Part shown: piece after piece, positions 23,251 through 34,170 of the stretch
Layout: each line of letters begins with the position of its first letter
How positions within the stretch are numbered: the first letter of the stretch is position 1
Assembly (NCBI RefSeq): GCF_007655135.1
Contig: NC_045127.1
Span: forward strand, 37,707,538-37,771,537
Source of the DNA: Punica granatum
Taxonomy: Eukaryota > Streptophyta > Magnoliopsida > Myrtales > Lythraceae
Direction: 5' to 3'
DNA: 64,000 nt
Position numbers and translations under genes: made by a program
The notes under the pieces: model-generated
What the model was told of the DNA's origin: nothing
Database searches by the model: none
The model's input: only the letters and a program-made list of their open reading frames with translations

Positions 23251-25300
23251 CACCGACCTTGCAACAAAATACCATAAGGAGCCTCCGGGAGAGCCGATTC
23301 TTTCCGGACTGCCAGTCGGGTCTGTTTTGATCCAATCCAGTCTGCTTTTGTTTTGCTAACCTAACTTTACTATTGATTTTCAAAAAATCTACGCGTGCTC
23401 TCCTCCCGAAACTACTACAGAGATGTTAAGCATACTCTTGGCTTTCTGGAACCTCCGAGCACTCTCCGAGAAGCCACTCGAGTCGCTCGAACATACTTGT
23501 TTTCTCCCGGATGCCAGTTGAGTCTGCCAGCATCCGATCGGGTCTGTCCAGCTCCATTTGGGTCTGTTCCACAAAACTAGCCCAAATCCGACCTCAACCC
23601 GACTCCTATTCACCAGACTCAACTTCCAATAATCTCATCCCGTATCCCAAGACTAGGTATAACAATTTCCGACTTAGAGGAGTTAGGACTTTTACATTTT
23701 CTTTACGTTTTGTGGGGTTATAAGGCGGTCCTAGACCGGTTTGCATGCAAAGTTCATATTTTTATGCATTTTTACGTTATATCATGCATATTTATCATCG
23801 TGTGACGTGCTAGCATATCGGGAAATATTTAAATCGAAGTCGGGGAAACCGTTTTTAATCGGAACGACCAAGGGAGCTCACGGTTTCCCTTTGAGTAAAG
23901 GTGACCATGAGCCTTTTTTGGTTTTTCGGGTTATAACCGGTTTCCTTGCCTCGATTTAAGTCATTTCTTGAATTTCTTTATGTTTTTCCCGCATCAATGA
24001 AACCGGTATCATTTTATCAATTCCCTAAATAATTTATTTGTGCATGTTTGCATGTTAAATGTGTTTTCTAAGTCATGGCGATATCGGTTTGTGCAAAATC
24101 ATGTTATTCATCGTGTTTAATGTTTAAGCATGCGATAAATAATCAAAATTGGGTTAAAGAGACCGCTTGAAACCTAAAACGGGCCAAGAGAGCTCACGGC
24201 TATCCCTAAGCGGAAAGAGCCGAGAGTTCTTTGACCTCAATGAAATCTATTTCTCGGATTTTGTGCAAATTACAATTTCAATATCTTCGCAAATCCCGCA
24301 TTAAAATGCCTTCAAAACGTTGTTTTTTTTAAGCAAAATGCATGGACTCAGAAGTTGATGACTCTTTCAGAGCCATTTGGGTCTCGTGGGCATTTTGGTC
24401 ATTTTTACCAAATTATCCTTGACCTTTCTGGAACCGTCTTGGTCGCCGATTCACGAATTGTTTTCATTAAATTAAACTTTTTGGGTACTCAGACTTCATT
24501 TAGTTGATCAATTCATGATCTGTCTGATTGTCTGTAACCTGCATATTTATTACATTCGGCAATAATTTAAAAACAATAAATCCACAAACAGGTTGATCGG
24601 GACACTCACATGATTAAACCCACTTGGCACTGATAAGTTCGCATGAATTGACAATTAACTAATAACTCGCATCAGTGAGTTGTCATTTGACGTTAACGCC
24701 CTTTCAAAACTTGTGTATTTCAAATCTCGAAAGGAGCGGTTCGATATAGCACGGACGTTTAGAAAGGACTTATGTGTCTCAACTTGAGTTTTTACCTGAT
24801 TTTAAGTAACTCAGGTCGGGATACAGAAGATCTTTCTAGATCACTTCCGATTAGATCGACTAGTTCTTTGGCTTTTTTGGTGTTCTTGCATAACCCTGGA
24901 CGATCCAGGGAATTAGTCGACACCGGTTACAGGCCGATGTGGCCCGCACTGCGATGTTTCCCTTTTTTGGAAACAATTTTCAAGTAAATGGTAAAATCGT
25001 CTTTTTACAATTTAGAGACACCCCTAGGGTTAGCTTGACAAAAACGCTACGGTATTATGATAAGAATAGGCTACTTATTCAGGTGTAGGTTCATCTGCAA
25101 AGCCTTTTCTTATTTAACTGATGAGTTTTTATCATCCTATTGTAAACTCAGTTAACTAGAATGGTTATCTCTGTCACAAAACATGCAAAATGCTGATTAA
25201 CCTTTCACTCGACCTAACTAAACACTAGATAATGGTTAGGTGGAACTCTAGGTTCCAAATCTATTGTCAAAATACAAGTTTGGCGAATTCAAGAAATTCA

Positions 25301-25580
25301 CACCCTTGAATCGGGAGTCCTCATCCCTAGCTAGCGGTTTTCCCAATAGCACTGAAACCATGAATAAACATGGACCATCATGCTGGACCAAAATTGCCTT
25401 CATGCCGTCAACCGACCCAAAGTCGAGTCTTTGAGTCGGCCTTTAGTCATTTTTTTAAGCGGTAACAGACACGATTATAGTTTATTTTTCTGCACCTGCA
25501 TGCATGTTTTCAAATAACTTTGAACATTTCATCAGTTTGATTTTAAACATTAAACCGACATATTCTCCGTCTAGGTAAAG
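25301..25580 (+). other. T2 leader
   Basis: Between the eroded LTR end and the ORF1 start there is no open frame and no clear tRNA-complementary primer site. The upstream boundary is uncertain. Confidence 0.4.
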
Positions 25581-26977
25581 ATGGATCACTCGGTTTCCCA
25601 TCCTAGGCTTTACCGCTTCGATCCACCAGGTCGACAGATCAGGCGCATCTGGGATGCTCTTCGCCCAATCGACCAAGCTTACATCTCTGATATCTTGGGG
25701 AGATACACGAGTACTCCAAAATGCCCATCAATTGGAACCTCCTTAAGGACGCTGCAGGGTTCTGGGATCCCCAGCATGCGGTGTTCAACTTTCATGGGAC
25801 TGAGTTGACCCCTACTATTGAGGAATACACAGCCCTCATTGAAAGGCCCGGTGCCACTCAAGACATCGTGGTACCGAATCCGTTTGCCACAACATCCAAC
25901 CGGTTATCTGTCCTCTTAGGCATTAAAATCGAGGAAATTTAACAAGAGCTCCTCCATGGGTGGGAACATAACATCTGGATTAATTGGCTCCTTGACTGGA
26001 CACATGTCTGTGCACTTAACGCCAGAGGACACACTTATCAACGCGATGCTTGTCATGGGTTTCTCCTCCTTGTCTTCGGGATCGTATTGTTTCCCAACAT
26101 GTCGACTCTAATAGACGGGGCACTCGGCCACGTTGTCCTTCAAGTGGTAGAAGGTCGTAGTTATGTGGAAGCCCTTGTGGCTGAAACCATAAGGTCTCTT
26201 GATTACGTTCAAGCGAATTGACGCGGTACAATGATAGGATCCCCGCATCACCTACAAATGTGGCTCCTAGAGCATATCCGACCATTCAGCTTGTACCGTC
26301 CATTCTTGAATCTTGTCGATGCTCATATGTTTGAAGATTACAATAAGCGCAATGAATTTGATTGGAGAAGGTTCATGCAGCAATTTACACCAAAACAATT
26401 TTCGTGGAGCGCTCCATGGAACCCTGACGGTCCCATGGCCATTAGATGTCCAGCGATCACAGGGCTTCCCCTCATCAGCCATTACGGCTGCACGCTTGTC
26501 TTCCTCAACCGAGTGATCAGACAGCTTGGTGGCTTGCAGGACATTCTCGGTGAGAGGAACCGTACTCATTACCAGATTGTATGGACAGAATCCGCACCTT
26601 CAGCTTCAGAAAGGTTCTTGAGAATTAGGGTGATTCGTCAACTCTGGGATACTTGCCTCATGCAGGATCTTTACTTTCCGGAGCACCCTACAGACGAAGA
26701 GCGAGCATACAGCGCCACTTCAGCATAAGTGGCCCAGTTTCACCGACAAGACCCTAAATCCATTCCTCAAGCCCCAATAGCCCCTCCTGAAGCCGAGAGC
26801 TCCAACCAAGCAGCTAAGCATATGAAGTTACAGTCTCTTCAGGGGGAGATGGACCGACTCCACCAAGAGATCGCTGAGGTCGGAATAGAGCTTACAGAAC
26901 ATAGAGAACTTTAGCGGGAGATAGCTCAGGCACGTGCACGTGTGAGGAGAGCTCAGATAGGAAGACGGCGCACTTGA
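25581..26977 (+). pseudogene. T2 ORF1: DUF7745 / plant-mobile-domain-like protein
   Basis: After ATG 25581 (RLYRFDPPG, IWDALRPID, YISDILGRY), a frameshift near 25715 leads to a frame that stays constant to 26977: INWNLLKDAAGFWDP, FNFHGTELTPTIEEYTALIE, LFPNMSTLIDGALGHVV, EALVAETIRSLDY, LQMWLLEHIRPF, FSWSAPWNPDGPMAIRC. Stops lie at 25940, 26219, 26726 and 26912. The pattern LLKDA..FWDP..F.F...ELTPTIEEYTALI is characteristic of the DUF7745 family, related to the plant mobile domain and common in transposons. A coiled-coil-like tail (EMDRLHQEIAEVGIELTEH) follows. Its place ahead of gag matches the extra ORF1 of Ogre-type elements; that equivalence is inference. Its molecular role is unknown. Confidence 0.82.
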
Positions 26978-27350
26978 GCGTCACGCTGGAACTGAGCGCA
27001 GGCAAAAACGGACAGTTTTCCCATCCTTAGGCGTAGTTTGCCGGCAGCGTCTTTGTGACGTTCGGATCTACATAGAGCTCACTTGGCTACCGAGCGTAAT
27101 ATTTTGTCGGTTTAATGTTTAAGTTTCTTTTATTTTTCAAACTAACTATCTTTGTAAATTAAGAAACTTAAATCAAATCGATGCAATGGCATTAGCGTTT
27201 TGAAATTCATGCATCTCATGCATTTTACTTGTCGTTGGATCAGCACTTTAACTTTTCAGCTGCATTTTGCAACAGCAGTAACACACTCATTGGTACAGGT
27301 AACCGCAGCTAGCTAATCCTCATCAATACCCCACTCGTTTCTGCATAAGG

Positions 27351-29320
27351 ATGGCCGGAGAGAATCAGCCTGAAATCTCTGAAGAAATTAATTCGCCACT
27401 GCCGATTCATTCTTAATCATTGGCAGCTCTAGCACCACTGCCTATCCAAGATGTTACTCGTGTGGTTGCGCTCGAAGGCAATGTCACCTCACTCTAGAGC
27501 ACGATCGACAGGTGGCCACTAACATGGCTGAGATGATGTCTTTGCTCAGGTGTCCAAACCGTGCCGCCTCGAGCTCCACTCCGCCCCCTGCGTACGGGTC
27601 AATGGTTGATCCCGTTCTCTGGATCTCGCCGACCCATATGCAAGAGAGCGACAATGTGACTGCCCCCGTACCAATACTCCAATTGGTACCCATTCCTCCT
27701 CCAACACGTGCGTCAATGGTCCAACCGATCAACGACCCTTTGCCGCCACTGCCTGCCCCAACAGACGTCCCTCCCCCACCAGTGGCTTTCTTAATGTCAG
27801 ACCCGACCAGGTATGCGCCACTATCACTGTCAATGCCGGTTTCGCCTCCGGTCTACACAGTCCCTTCGCCAAGGATCTTCCCGGCATCAAGTGCCTTTGC
27901 TCTTGCTCACCCAACAGAGCCTTTCATCTTCCAAACTTCACAACCAAATACAAGCCTTCCATACCAAGCCCCACCGCTCTTAAATATGCTCTTCCTTGAA
28001 CCGAGCATGCCAACTCATGCAGCCCCTGCAGCTTTACCAGCAAATTTCCCCATAGAGGCGGAGACTGAACAGGAGCAGAGGTTCAAGAAGATAGAGGAGA
28101 TTGTGAAGGCCCTCTAGGCTGGTAACTCTCATCACAGCACCAGCTATTTGGACCTAAACCTCTTCCCCGACATGTCGCGCTGCCTCCAAAGATCAAAGTT
28201 CCCGACTTCAAGAAGTATGACAGAACATCAAACTTGCGGCACCATCTTCGACATTATCAGGGAAGGATGCGCCAATACTGGGAGTATGAGCAATTCGTCA
28301 TTGCCACTTTCCAGGAGAGTCTATCCGAACCAGCCCTGAACTGGTTCATGTCGCTCCGAGTGGAGGACATTCCTTCTTGGACTGAGCTGTCTAAGAAATT
28401 CATAGAACAATATCAGTACAACACAGAGACACCTCCATCTTTCCTTGAATTAAGCACCATGGAAATGGCATAAGAGCAGAAGTTTGAGGAATATGCCACT
28501 CACTGGCGAACTCAAGCGGCGAAGCACTTTCCCCCTATCTACAAAGCTCAGCAGATACAAACGTTTCACAGGACGTTCAAGGGTGCTTATTATTCGCATC
28601 TCATGGGCCACAAGGCCACGTTCTCTGAGATGATCATGGCAGGGAAGCAAGTGGACATGGGCATCAAGCTCGGGAGAATACATCTTCCGCCGATGGTAAA
28701 AAGGGTAAAGAGGCATCTATCAATGCCGTCAATCCAGGACGTCAAGGCACCCAACATACCCGATAAATTTCATGCCCGCGCTACCAATCGCTCAGGTGCA
28801 CACCCCGCCTCCAGGGCAGTATCAGCAGCCGATTTATTACTCGATCTTGCCGCCGACCACATAACATAATGCTCTTGTTCCTCCTCAGATACAACAAAAC
28901 CATCCGCCAGCTTCAAGAGCTCCTCAGCCGACGCAGTAGGCCCTGACCCAGCAACAGTAGGGAGATACAACACAACCCCAATAGCGCAGACAGTTCACTT
29001 CCCTGTCAGTTATGCTCTCCTAGGCATACCAACAGCTCATTACAAGCAGGAAAATCACACTAGTGGCACCTGCTTCCAACTTCAATCCGGTGACGCAGAA
29101 TCAGAACTTGCATTATGAGTACCACCAAGGTGCTCCGGACCACACCACCGACAACTGCTGGAAGTTGAGGGAGAAGATCCAAGACATGATCGAGAAGAAT
29201 GAAATCTCGTTCAATGCGGTGAAACCACCAACCGTCCAGGCCAATCCTCTGCCTGACCACGGCTCCAGCTCCGGCCCGACCGTCAACATGATCGGTGCCT
29301 ACTTCCTCGGGAAGAAATAG
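27351..29320 (+). pseudogene. T2 gag, degenerate
   Basis: The frame starting MAGENQPEIS at 27351 is shifted before 27512. From there MAEMMSLLRCPNRA and a long proline-rich segment run to a stop at 28115. Another shift leads to the retrotransposon gag core (about 28190-28670: RHHLRHYQGRMRQYWEYEQF, NWFMSLR, IPSWTELSKKF, EYATHWR, FHRTFKG). The stop at 28471 is in that core. The C-terminal part (29063-29320) has YHQGAPDHTTDNCWKLREKI and ends INMIGAYF-like; the HTTDNCW segment is typical of the Tat-type gag end. At least two frameshifts and several stops make it a pseudogene. Gag would form the virus-like particle around the element RNA. Confidence 0.88.
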
Positions 29321-31140
29321 ATCGAGGAAGAGTAGCTACCCTCTCCATGAGGCTACCTATGTATATAAGTGTTCCCTGCGTCTTGGTGAAGTTATAAGCC
29401 ACACGGCGGAAGATGGATCGTTTTGTTGTAATACTGACTTTAATAAAATCCCTTGCACATATTTTGAATTCCTACTATCCTTAATTTTTCTCACAACATT
29501 TCCGCATTCTGAAGTAAAACACTTTTTATTTCTAGGATCATCTTAAATCCAAAATTGACTTAGACTCGAATTCATCCATGTGATACTGCAAAGGATAAAT
29601 CCAATCCTTCTACTACGAAAACTGAAAGTGACAGCTACACAAGCAGAGCATGACCAAATCCTCGATCGCAGAAGACGGAAACAATCGTGCCTCGGGCCAA
29701 AAGAATGGGTCCCACCCGCCTTCCGCTGTGGCCGCCAACTAAACATTGGAGCAACCCGCGCACTCTTCTTTAAACTCTCTGTTACTTTCATTCAAATGCA
29801 TTCTTGAGCAAGCTTCCAGCATGAGCAAATTCTTGAGGGGTACTAGGACAGTCCTAAGGACGCCCCTATTAGTTCTGTCGGGTCTGTTCGACTCAACTGT
29901 CCTCGGGGGACCCGGCTCGTCAAGTCCCCCCCTAGGATGGCTGCGTATGTCTACTCACAACCAGAAAATATGCTTAGGTGGTCCCCAGCCACAATCTAAC
30001 AATTACAGGGTGATGATGACCAGATTCCCATAAACAAATGTCATCCACACGTGACACCTCATGGGTCACGCGCCGGACATAAAAGGATTTTTCCATGGGT
30101 CCACCCCATATTTTTTACTGCATATTCCACCACATAATCGCCTAATACATAATCTTTTTTGTCATATTTCACAGGGACACGCTTGCCACAGGCGAAGAGC
30201 GATGCACGGGCTCACGCCTTTCCGAGAATTCTTCTCGAGCCTCTTCCCTTATACTTTGACAAGGAAGGGGCTCGGCATCGAGGTACCCCCTACGAAGCTA
30301 AAGACAAAAGCAAGTGAACGAGTCATATGCCATCAACGCAACCATTTCAGTTGACATTGACGACACAAGAAGGTCAGGGGCGATGATTGCATAAACCGCC
30401 CATCACGGGTCACATTGACAATGAAGACCGGGGCATTCGCGTTCAACGCTTGCACCGAGACCACCTCGGACATCATTCATACATGATGAGCATTTCCAAG
30501 TGATGTACACTAGGGTCTCCTTGGTTGAAGTTCGTCCCGAGGTTGCTATAGTGGGTCACTCCAGCAAGCGATGTTGGAATGCTCCGGGTCATTTCCGTCA
30601 AGACTAGGCCTCTTCCACAACAAGCACCACGACAACCCCGGCCACAGTTTCCCTAGGGCAGTTTTGCATTTTCTTTTTCTAAACGATAGAGGAATTCATT
30701 TGTAAAGTTTACAATAACGAATGACACAAAGTTCGGCTTCCAAGTGCATAAGAGTCAGACTTCCAAGAAAGCCGGCCCTCAAAAAATAGGGCTGGGAAAG
30801 CAACACGCAACAAGTCTCCACGAGGAGAAGCATACCAAAGCAATCTCGGCGATGCAAAGCCGAAGACTTTCAAGCAAATCCAAGGGGCACAAAACAAACC
30901 CCAGCTGCAAGAAAAAACAGAGAGAAAAGAACTGGAAAAAACATGCCAATGAAGAGAGAGAGAAAAGAAGCGGGAAAAACCCGCCAACAAGCGAAGCAAG
31001 GCAATGTCGATGTTCACCAAAAGCACTTGTGCCGCCAATCCAAAGAAATCAACAAACCCCAACAAAAAGGGGAAGCAGTAGACAAAACTCCTTGACAGAG
31101 ACAAAACACAATGCACTTGGAGGTCGAGGCCTTTGAACCC
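29321..31140 (+). other. T2 region where pol would be expected: none recognised
   Basis: I find no protease D-S/T-G, no YVDD or FVDD motif, no RNase H and no integrase signature in any frame. There is an AATAAA at 29442 in a 3'-UTR-like context and several short open frames on both strands (for example 30744-31136 with antisense 30709-31116) that have no familiar motif. The region may be a remnant of the gag-pro border joined by deletion to post-integrase sequence. Confidence 0.7.
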
Positions 31141-31180
31141 TTCGCCCTTGCAAATTCGAGAGATAAAAGAGTTGAGCCTA

Positions 31181-31410
31181 CTAGGTTGAAAACCCCTTTA
31201 AAGGGGGCGGCCTAGACAAAAGCTATGGTGAAAAGAGAGGCACGACCAAAAACCCTTTGTGGGCGATCATGGTAAAAGAAGAGCTCATCCTTTTTAGGTT
31301 GACAGGTGCAGCCCCGAGGTGGGTGACCGTAGCAAAAGGAGAGCAAAGCGAGAGATAGATAAAATTGACCCCCTAGTCCCTCACACATCGTGCGGGTAAA
31401 AGATTCCCAA
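31181..31410 (+). other. T2 hairpin array
   Basis: A series of short inverted repeats, each followed by a (C/T)AAAA run. The clearest has outer arms CTAGG 31181-31185 and CCTAG 31211-31215 around a perfect palindrome CCCCTTTAAAGGGG (31193-31206). A second begins CACGACC at 31241; a third ends at GACCGTAGCAAAAGG (31325); a fourth begins CTAG at 31373. The same ordered series is seen in T1 (45061-45352) with different arm bases. Function is unknown. Confidence 0.6.
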
Positions 31411-32490
31411 GGGTAGTGGCCATGTTATTTACTCTAACACGATCCTCGATCGGCTCTCCGGCATTACCCAACCGTCCAAAGCAGAGCCTTCCTCAAGCAC
31501 AATAGGCAATTGAGCATGCCTTCCGAGCAGTTCAAGATAGCCTACACAACAGAAAGACAGAGGGGAAGGGGCTTACCTCTTGCTGCAGACGTGAACCCGT
31601 GTATCCTTTTAACTTGGGGCAACGTGCTCCCCAAGCTTTTTCTTTTCTCTTTGTCAAATTCATAACTCCAAATGGGTCATAGCCACCCTTCAATCGACTA
31701 CCACAAATCCAAAATCCCAAACATTCCTTTCCGGGGACTAGTCATAGCACTCTGGAAATGATTAAACCGAGGTCTGACCAATTCTAGACAGAATCTCCCC
31801 GCAAGCTGCAAGCACAACCACCATACGGTATCCTGATGATAAGGATCTAAAGCTGACGGTCGTGCCGATCAACAGATAGAACTTTAAGGAATCGTCGGGG
31901 ATGTCTTGACATGCCCATGCGTGGTCAACGAAAGTCCCTGCAGGCCTTGCAACTAGGCCTCCGAGAATGGGACCCCACCTACACTGTCAAAACAAAATTC
32001 TTCATGGGTCGCTTAGACGACCCAAAACTGAAGATTTGCGCGTCACAACGACCCTCTTTTAGTGCTTAACTGTGCTTATCTTACGTTAGTATTTCTCACA
32101 CAATTTACTAGTAATGTCAGGATCACATGTATTTCACGAGGCAAAAACTATGGCAGACTCTGATTTTTGGTCCCAAGGGATACGTAGGCGCTCCTTCCCC
32201 AGAGCTCGAGTCCCACAGCGCAAGATGCCGGCCCTCAGCAATTCAAAATCGCCCCAACGACGAGACCGGTTTCCTAAAAACCAACAAGCATCTGTCCCAC
32301 ACGACCACAACACCGCAGCCCTACAAGCGACATTCACAAGCAACTGGGGCATCCCCAGTTAACACAACAATATGGGCAGCCTCGTCAAGCATGCAATGCA
32401 AGCCATTCGGCATGTGCCCTAGTCATGCGATGAGCAGCAAACCAAACCACTCCTGTTCTGCGCTTTGCGCAACTCCCTAGTACTTATCTT
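31411..32490 (+). other. T2 post-pol spacer, homologous to T1 spacer
   Basis: No coding sequence is recognised. The part around 31640-31740 (TTTGTCAAATTCATA, ACCCTTCAATCGACTACCAC, AAATCCAAAATCCC) aligns with T1 45560-45640 in the same order, which shows that the two elements share this 3' region. Confidence 0.65.
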
Positions 32491-33642
32491 TCTGCTCAGG
32501 GGTCCATCTCGACTTTTAAATTTTTGTTCAGGGATTTGTCCCGACTTTTAAATCCTGTTCAGGGATCCGTCTCGCGGGTCCGTCTCGACTTATAAATCTT
32601 GTTTAGGGGTCCGTCCCGACTTTTAAATCCTGTTCAGGGGTCCGTCCCCTTGGTCCATCCGACTTTTAAATTCTATTAAGGGGTTCGTCCCAACTTTTAA
32701 ATTCTGTTCAGGGGTTCGTCCCCCGGGTCTGTCCCGACTTTTAAATTCATGTTTAGGGGTCCATCCCGACTTATCTTTCTGTTCAGGGGTCCATCCCGAC
32801 TTTTAAATTCCTGCTCAGGGGTCCATCTCCCGGGTCCGTCCTGACTTTTAAATCATGTTCAGGGGTCCGTCCTAACTTTTAAATTCATGTCGGGAGTCCA
32901 TCCCGACTTTTAAATTATGTTCAAGGGTTCGTCTCCCGGGTCCGTCCCGACTTTTAAATTCTGTTAGGGGTCCGTCCCGACTTTTAAATTCTTGTAAGGG
33001 GTCCATCTCCTGAGTCCTTCCCGACTTTTAAATTCTTGTCAGGAGTCAGTCCGCCGGATCCGTCCCGACTTTTAAATTCCTGTCAGGGGTCCGTCCCCCA
33101 GGTTCGTCCCGACTTTTAAAATTCCCGTCAGGGGTCCATCCCCTGGGTTCGTCCCGACTTTTAAATTCCTGTCAGGGGTCCTTCCCACGGGTTCGTCCCG
33201 ACTTTTAAATTCTGCAAGGGGTCCGTCCCGACTTTTAAATTCTTGTAAGGGGTCCGTCCTGACTTTTAATTCTTGTCAAGGGTCCATCCCCCGGGTCCGT
33301 CCCGACTTTTAAATTCCTGTTAGGGGTTCATCCCGACTTCAAATCTTTGTTCCAAGTTCGTCTCGACTTTTAAAATTCCCGTCAAGGGTTCGTCCCGACT
33401 TTTAAATTCTTGTAAGGGGTCCGTCCCAACTTTTAAATTCTTGTCAGGGGTCTGTCCTCCGGATCCATCCCGACTTTTAAATTCCTGTCAAGGGACCGTC
33501 CCCTGGGTCCGTCCCAACTTCAAATCTTTGTTCTGGGTCCGTCCCGACTTTTAATATTCCTATTAGGGGTCCGTCCTCCGAGTCCTTCCCGACTTTTAAA
33601 TTTCTGCTCCGGGATCGTCCTGATTTTAAATGCTTGTTTCGG
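32491..33642 (+). repeat. T2 minisatellite, GGGTCCGTCCCGACTTTTAA type
   Basis: About 30 imperfect units built on GGGGTCCGTCCCGACTTTTA followed by AATTC.TGT. Units come in two lengths: about 31 bp, and about 45 bp when a second CCGGGTCCGTCC is inserted, with the two forms partly alternating. The array ends at the CRM insertion site. It sits between the hairpin array and the polypurine tract, the same place as the T1 array. Confidence 0.93.
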
Positions 33643-33647
33643 CTCTG

Positions 33648-34106
33648 GGATGGAGAAAACGAGAAGACCATATGATGGTTCTAGAATATAATTAAAGGCT
33701 GTTTGACTGAAACCGAAGAGTCCTTTCATGCTTAGTTTTCTAAGTCGTTTCTGCACTAAATAGGGTCAAATAAGATGTCATTGGAAAGCCCTAGAAGTGT
33801 AGTTTCCAATGAATCAAACTGTTCGTAATTTGGAATTGTCTAGGAAAAGTTATTGTCATTTTCGTGAGTTGTATCCAGAAAAATCCAAGGAGATAGAATT
33901 AGAGTTAATGAGGTGTCCTAAGAAGTTAAAAAGTCCTTGTGTTCTTGTTCTATAAATAGGATGATCGTGTAAGGATATGGGCAAGTCATCTTCGAAGAGT
34001 TGTTCTTCTCTGACTTCGAATAACTTAGGTAGATTCCTAAGGTTTTTCGGGTCGTTTGCTCGTTGTTTTGGGGGCTTGGTCCTCTCTTCTCTCCTTACCG
34101 CCATCA
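33648..34106 (+). repeat. CRM-like 5' LTR (459 bp)
   Basis: Matches the right LTR with scattered substitutions. It ends CCATCA three bases before the primer site. Relative to the right LTR it lacks about 36 bp near 34003 (the right copy has CAATCAATTTATATTCTAGA there). Confidence 0.9.
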
Positions 34107-34109
34107 GAT

Positions 34110-34122
34110 TGGTATCAGAGCC
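34110..34122 (+). other. CRM-like primer binding site (tRNA-iMet)
   Basis: TGGTATCAGAGCC lies three bases after the 5' LTR end and is the standard initiator-methionine-tRNA complement in plant retrotransposons. Confidence 0.95.
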
Positions 34123-34170
34123 ACGGTTCTTTCCATGGCGAACAGTTGACGTAGAGTACCTAACGTCAAC

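Larger units (their letters stand above)
21039..25300 (+). repeat. T2 5' LTR, 3' end eroded (right boundary approximate)
   Basis: Begins TGTCAGCACCCCACTTTGGC and matches the 3' LTR (from 38042) except for two structural differences. It contains 452 bp (21115-21566) that the 3' LTR lacks. From about 24570 on it carries a 0.7-kb block that the 3' LTR lacks, and it has lost the last ~1.1 kb that the 3' LTR has. The T1 LTR has both blocks in order. Because its normal CA end is gone, the boundary with the leader is uncertain (about 25,260-25,500) and no primer binding site could be recognised. Confidence 0.8.

Noticed and set aside
22902..23330. Open frames of 99-131 codons on both strands
   Set aside because: They fall in the T2 LTR repeated module; the homologous regions of other LTR copies do not keep the frames.
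25581..26977. Possible host plant-mobile-domain gene
   Set aside because: It is uninterrupted in position between the T2 5' LTR and T2 gag, without introns, and is decayed like the rest of T2.
30709..31136. Overlapping open frames on both strands (130-135 codons)
   Set aside because: They are mirror frames in A- and G-rich sequence, with low-complexity peptides and no domain.
32491..33642. Possible CRISPR-like regular repeat
   Set aside because: Units are contiguous without unique spacers and lie in a plant retroelement; it is a minisatellite.
34110..34122. tRNA-like sequence
   Set aside because: Only the 13-base complement of a tRNA 3' end is present; it is a primer binding site. No full tRNA fold was seen anywhere in the window.
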